Source: an uncultured Duncaniella sp.
GTDB taxonomy: Bacteria > Bacteroidota > Bacteroidia > Bacteroidales > Muribaculaceae
Reading direction: 5' to 3'
Assembly: GCA_910576785.1 (NCBI GenBank)
Contig: CAJTJG010000007.1
Coordinates: forward strand, 62,001-126,000
DNA length: 64,000 nucleotides
Shown here: piece by piece, positions 60,908 to 64,000 of the stretch
How positions within the stretch are numbered: the stretch's first letter is position 1
How the letters are laid out: each line of letters opens with the position of its first letter
Notes under the pieces: model-generated
Told to the model about the DNA's origin: nothing
The model's database searches: none
Seen by the model: the letters and a program-made list of their open reading frames with translations, nothing else
Made by a program: the position numbers and the translations under genes

Positions 60908-61543
60908 TTATATAATTGCTCGTTCTTTCTGTTTACCGGCTTTGTCGTCCTTGCTCTTGTCGCTGTCTTCTTTGCCTTTTCCGGCAGAGTTTGATTTACC
61001 GGTATCTTTTTTCCTGACGGTTTTGTCTTTGTTTGCCGCGTTGATGGAGTCCTGACGGGCTTTCTCTTCCACTTTCTTTATCGAATCCTGCCGCTCCACA
61101 TTCCTGATGGAATCAAGACGGGCAGCTTCTTTCTGTTTGATAAGGGTCGAGTCGTTGAGCTCGACAGGGGATTGAATGTCACTGTGGTTGTTGTCATCTT
61201 TTGAATTCAGCGATTTGACGCCAAAGATTATGCCAAGTATCACTGCAATGGCTGCGATTGCGCCAATGACATACCTGATCCATTGATTGGATCTCGGTAT
61301 TTGATCCCAATCGAGTTTGGCAACGTGGGCAAGGGAAACTATGTCTTTGCGTGTGACAGGGACGGGTACATTCTGGGATATGCGTATACCGTTGACATAT
61401 GTGCCATTGCTGCTTTGGTCAATGATTGTCATTTTCCCGGAGGGGGTGACATTAAGCAACGCATGGCGACGGCTGATCACATCGGTGGAGTCATTGATAA
61501 TGATGTCGCAGTTGAGATCGCGACCTATGGAGTATGTTTTCAT
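60908..61543 (-). CDS. FHA-domain membrane protein with charged tail
   Basis: 211 residues. FHA domain (1-85) with SIGRDLNCD, SRRHALL and SSNGTYVNG, a single membrane helix (about 91-113) and a long Lys/Asp/Glu/Ser-rich tail (about 115-211, with repeated 'RQDSIxxxEE' units) of coiled-coil or disordered character. Orientation predicts FHA inside, tail in the periplasm. It overlaps the phosphatase gene by ATGA. Likely a phosphothreonine-reading scaffold of the pathway. Confidence 0.85.
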   Translation of the reverse strand: MKTYSIGRDLNCDIIINDSTDVISRRHALLNVTPSGKMTIIDQSSNGTYVNGIRISQNVPVPVTRKDIVSLAHVAKLDWDQIPRSNQWIRYVIGAIAAIAVILGIIFGVKSLNSKDDNNHSDIQSPVELNDSTLIKQKEAARLDSIRNVERQDSIKKVEEKARQDSINAANKDKTVRKKDTGKSNSAGKGKEDSDKSKDDKAGKQKERAII

Positions 61544-62655
61544 TTCCTTGTGTCTTCCTTGGCTTTTTCGACTACTGACTGTTTTATGGCTTTGATATTT
61601 TTGTTCTCACGGGCGCCATGCTCTATCTCCTTCAACAAGTCTATGAGATCTATTCTGAGGATGTCATTGGAGTCCTTCGCAGCTGACAGAGCATTTTTCT
61701 GATCGGTGATTTCTTTGTTGAGGGTGGAGATGCTATCATTCAGAGCAACGTTGGTCTCTGTTGCTGATGAATTGCTTCGACCGAGCAATATGCCGTTGAA
61801 GACTAAACTCAACAGACAGATTAACGTAACAGCCACGAACAAGAGTTTGGTTTTGGCGTTCATCTTGGATCTGAGTTTTGAATTTATTTTGGTTTCGATT
61901 ATTGCGAGAGTCAGGTTGTCGTGTCCGCCCCCTTCGTTACGGCCTTTACCATCTATGGTGGTAGCTATCTCGTCGGTGACAGTGCCCAAAGCATGCTTCT
62001 TGTCGGAAACCATTTCAATCAAAGTGGTTTCGTCGACAGATCCATGTATACCGTCGGTCGAGAGCATGAATCTGTCGCCTTCCTGGTAAGGTAGCTCAAT
62101 AGTGTCGACTTTAATATCCGGTTTGATACCCAAAGCGCGTGTAATGACATTTGACTGTGCTGACAGTCTGGCCTGCTCCTCGGTGATGACTTTCTGCTTT
62201 ACCAAATCAAACACCATTGAGTGGTCGAAAGTCCTGAATATCTTGGTTCTCCCTCTCAGTTGGTACACCCGGCTGTCGCCTACATGAGCTACTATGGCAG
62301 ACTCTTTATTGATAAGCAATACGGTACATGTCGAGCCCATGCCTCTCAGAGAGGGAGATTCCAGGCCTTTGTCAATAATGGCAAGATTGGCACGTCGGAT
62401 CGCTTTGATTATAATGTTGGTAGCTGTGTCGTCCTGATTGCCCTCCTTGATGCCGTTGATTATCTCATTGACAGCTATTGAGGAGGCTGTTTTTCCGCCG
62501 GGGCCGCCGCCCATACCATCGCAGACAGTTACAACGAAGCCATATGGAGTGTCAGAACTGCCATAAGAATCTTGATTCTCGGAACGGCCACCTATCCGAG
62601 ATTCAGCAAACCCGGTTATGAAGTCGGGAGTCAGTAGTTGTTGAATCAATTCCAT
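61540..62655 (-). CDS. membrane-anchored PP2C Ser/Thr phosphatase
   Basis: About 371 residues. PP2C domain (about 10-245) with all metal-site motifs: SENQDSYG, VCDGMGGGPGGK, VGDSRVYQLRG, STDGIHGSVDE and GGHDNLTLAII. A membrane helix (about 255-275) and a coiled-coil C-terminus (about 285-371) follow. It should dephosphorylate targets of the kinase encoded just upstream. A start at 62685 (MAWLKLN) would overlap the kinase gene by 19 nt; the ATG at 62655 (MELIQQ), 11 nt after the kinase stop, is preferred. Confidence 0.9.
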   Translation of the reverse strand: MELIQQLLTPDFITGFAESRIGGRSENQDSYGSSDTPYGFVVTVCDGMGGGPGGKTASSIAVNEIINGIKEGNQDDTATNIIIKAIRRANLAIIDKGLESPSLRGMGSTCTVLLINKESAIVAHVGDSRVYQLRGRTKIFRTFDHSMVFDLVKQKVITEEQARLSAQSNVITRALGIKPDIKVDTIELPYQEGDRFMLSTDGIHGSVDETTLIEMVSDKKHALGTVTDEIATTIDGKGRNEGGGHDNLTLAIIETKINSKLRSKMNAKTKLLFVAVTLICLLSLVFNGILLGRSNSSATETNVALNDSISTLNKEITDQKNALSAAKDSNDILRIDLIDLLKEIEHGARENKNIKAIKQSVVEKAKEDTRK

Positions 62656-62666
62656 TGTAAGACGGT

Positions 62667-63590
62667 TTAATTTAAGCCAAGCCATTCTTTGAATCGCTGA
62701 AACATGCTTTTGGGAGGGAGCAATGCCGCTTTGAGAGCATCTCTGAATTCTCCGGCGGTCTGATATCGTTTGGACTGTTCTTTTTCAGTAGCCTTTGCGA
62801 TAACAGCCATCACGCGTTTGGGAATTGCGTCGTGAGCCGGAAGAGCTTCTCTCATTTGTCGCGTCAGGGTGTCAACTTCGGTATCCGCATCAAAGGGATT
62901 CTCACATGTCAGCAGTTCATACAAGGTGATGCCGAGAGCGTATAGATCTGTCGCTGCATTTATCTGGACAGTCCTGTTTTTATCTCTCAATATCTGCTCT
63001 GGTGCCGAATATTGCGGAGTTCCGATAAATCCATACTGTGAGAATTTATTACCGTCATTCATCCTGGCAATACCCAGATCCATAAGGCGGATATTGGAGT
63101 CATCCTCAACCATGATATTCGATGGTTTGATGTCGCGGTGTATCACACCACGCGAATGGACGTATTCCAACGCATCCAACACTTGAAATATGGCATTGCA
63201 GATTTTTTCCACACGGTCAGTGCCGTTAAGAAATTCTTTGACATAATCATCAATGTTCTTGCCTGACACAAACTTGCTTACGAGAAATATCGGCCCGCTG
63301 GAAGGGGCATATTCACAGTATCCGATCATCTCGACAAGATTCTGATGTCTGAATGCCAACGATGCTTCCTGCTTGGCCCGTTCTCTGATCATGGGGTTGT
63401 TTGAATAACTGTCCTTCACCCTCTTTATGGCCATGCGGGTTCCGTCCTTGACGCGATATCCCATATAGACAGTGCCCATAGCTCCACACCCTAATGGCGA
63501 TGAAGTAGGGTCGTAGCAATACCATTCACCCATTACAAGCAGGTAGAGATACGGATCGTCCGGCCTTTGGAATACATTTTTGCTACTCAT
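62667..63590 (-). CDS. Hanks-type (eukaryotic-like) Ser/Thr protein kinase
   Basis: 307 residues, soluble, no membrane helix. Gly loop GCGAMGTVY (34-42), Lys56 in MAIKRV, catalytic loop VIHRDIKPSN (Asp153), DLG in place of DFG (Asp171) and GTPQYSAPEQ in the activation segment. Residues ~290-307 form a short tail. Unlike PknB kinases it lacks a membrane sensor; a signal may come from the TPR-like protein encoded next to it (8-nt overlap). Likely phosphorylates the threonines read by the FHA proteins. Confidence 0.92.
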   Translation of the reverse strand: MSSKNVFQRPDDPYLYLLVMGEWYCYDPTSSPLGCGAMGTVYMGYRVKDGTRMAIKRVKDSYSNNPMIRERAKQEASLAFRHQNLVEMIGYCEYAPSSGPIFLVSKFVSGKNIDDYVKEFLNGTDRVEKICNAIFQVLDALEYVHSRGVIHRDIKPSNIMVEDDSNIRLMDLGIARMNDGNKFSQYGFIGTPQYSAPEQILRDKNRTVQINAATDLYALGITLYELLTCENPFDADTEVDTLTRQMREALPAHDAIPKRVMAVIAKATEKEQSKRYQTAGEFRDALKAALLPPKSMFQRFKEWLGLN

Positions 63591-64000
63591 GTCGATTCAC
63601 TGGTTTTAGGTTGACCATTCGTTTTGCAATCTCTTGTTCATATGCCATATCTCCTGCCTGCGCCGCCAATTGCTTGGCTTTGTTGAGGTATATATATGCC
63701 GAATCCGGATTGAAATTCGCGCCCCGTTGCTTGGACTTGTAATCACATCCAAGTTCATACAATGATTTATAGTCCGACGGATTTATGGATACCGCATTCT
63801 TGAGAAGTCTGTGGGCTTCTCTATTTTGGGCTGAAATACCAAGATTCTTTCTGAACATGGCTATGGAATCGGAAAAACTTCCCATTCTGACACTTTCATT
63901 GCTATAGAAATACAAGCGGCTCAGCAGGAATACCGATTGGTAATCCTGTTCATTAGCCAAGGTTTTCAGCATTGTCAAGCCTTGATCTGCGGTATTTTTG
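63583..64000 (-). CDS. TPR/Sel1-like repeat protein (partial, runs off the window)
   Basis: The frame is open to the window end, so the N-terminus is missing. The visible 138 residues are helical with TPR-like repeats (AHRLLKNAVSINPSDYKSLYEL, given here as SINPSDYKSLYELG; DSAYIYLNKAKQLAAQAGD). It overlaps the kinase start by 8 nt. It may be the C-terminal part of a larger TPR protein, possibly with its own signalling domain. Confidence 0.7.
   Translation of the reverse strand, partial: KNTADQGLTMLKTLANEQDYQSVFLLSRLYFYSNESVRMGSFSDSIAMFRKNLGISAQNREAHRLLKNAVSINPSDYKSLYELGCDYKSKQRGANFNPDSAYIYLNKAKQLAAQAGDMAYEQEIAKRMVNLKPVNRHE

Noticed and set aside
1..64000. CRISPR arrays, tRNA or rRNA genes
   Set aside because: No regularly spaced repeats with unique spacers and no cloverleaf or rRNA-like sequence were seen by eye.
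53487..64000. Kinase/PP2C/FHA genes as part of a type VI secretion system
   Set aside because: No TssB/C, Hcp, VgrG, ClpV or membrane-core genes are visible; the neighbours are exported and lipoprotein genes.

Overview
The window reads as chromosomal DNA of a gut Bacteroidales. It has three SusC/SusD pairs, a hybrid two-component sensor, lipoproteins with Bacteroidota-type lipoboxes, and promoters with the Bacteroidota -7 box TAnnTTTG. GC content near 50% and the mix of families suggest Muribaculaceae, but that is inference. No rRNA, tRNA or CRISPR array was seen.

1-12.8 kb: a LytS/LytTR two-component pair with a PepSY-like protein (leftward) diverges from a lone RND efflux permease. A three-gene operon follows that matches the xenosiderophore-uptake layout XusA-XusB-XusC (TonB receptor, DUF4374 lipoprotein, PepSY membrane protein). 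Tandem GTTsGyCAT repeats, 21 bp apart, lie upstream of both the pump and the receptor and are candidate sites for the LytTR regulator. A cupin gene diverges from an HxlR-type regulator that overlaps a DUF5131 gene.

12.8-28.2 kb: a second LytS/LytTR pair, a coiled-coil lipoprotein, and a SusC/SusD operon whose promoter carries a motif similar to the one in front of the second sensor. Then comes a leftward redox operon (polyferredoxin, aldo/keto reductase, DUF1893, ECF-type S component) with remnants of an SDR and perhaps a flavodoxin at its front. A TonB-type outer-membrane protein follows, with a membrane-tethered winged-helix regulator. Between them are helically phased TCTGACA repeats.

28.4-34.4 kb: a tyrosine recombinase is followed by a 175-bp AT-rich segment bounded by two 32-nt repeats whose central core is inverted. 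Next come a SusC gene lacking its first ~190 residues and an intact SusD. This looks like a phase-variable (invertible promoter or shufflon-type) locus.

34.5-53.3 kb: a polysaccharide utilisation locus with an HTCS regulator, three GH43 enzymes, SusC, SusD, an SGBP-B-like glycan-binding lipoprotein, a BACON-GH5 endo-glycanase and a DUF5060 TIM-barrel enzyme. A hemicellulose such as xyloglucan is the likely target. Direct repeats GATACAT, 22 bp apart, lie in front of both the HTCS and the first enzyme gene.

53.5-64 kb: a leftward, tightly overlapping ten-gene cluster that runs off the window end. It encodes a TPR-like protein, a Ser/Thr kinase, a PP2C phosphatase with a membrane anchor, a membrane FHA protein, a double-FHA/TM/trypsin-like protease, a WG-repeat secreted protein, an outer-membrane beta-barrel, a fimbrillin-like lipoprotein, an S41 peptidase lipoprotein and an unknown secreted protein. 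It looks like a phosphorylation pathway that connects the cytoplasm to envelope proteolysis, and I know of no described system with this exact gene set.
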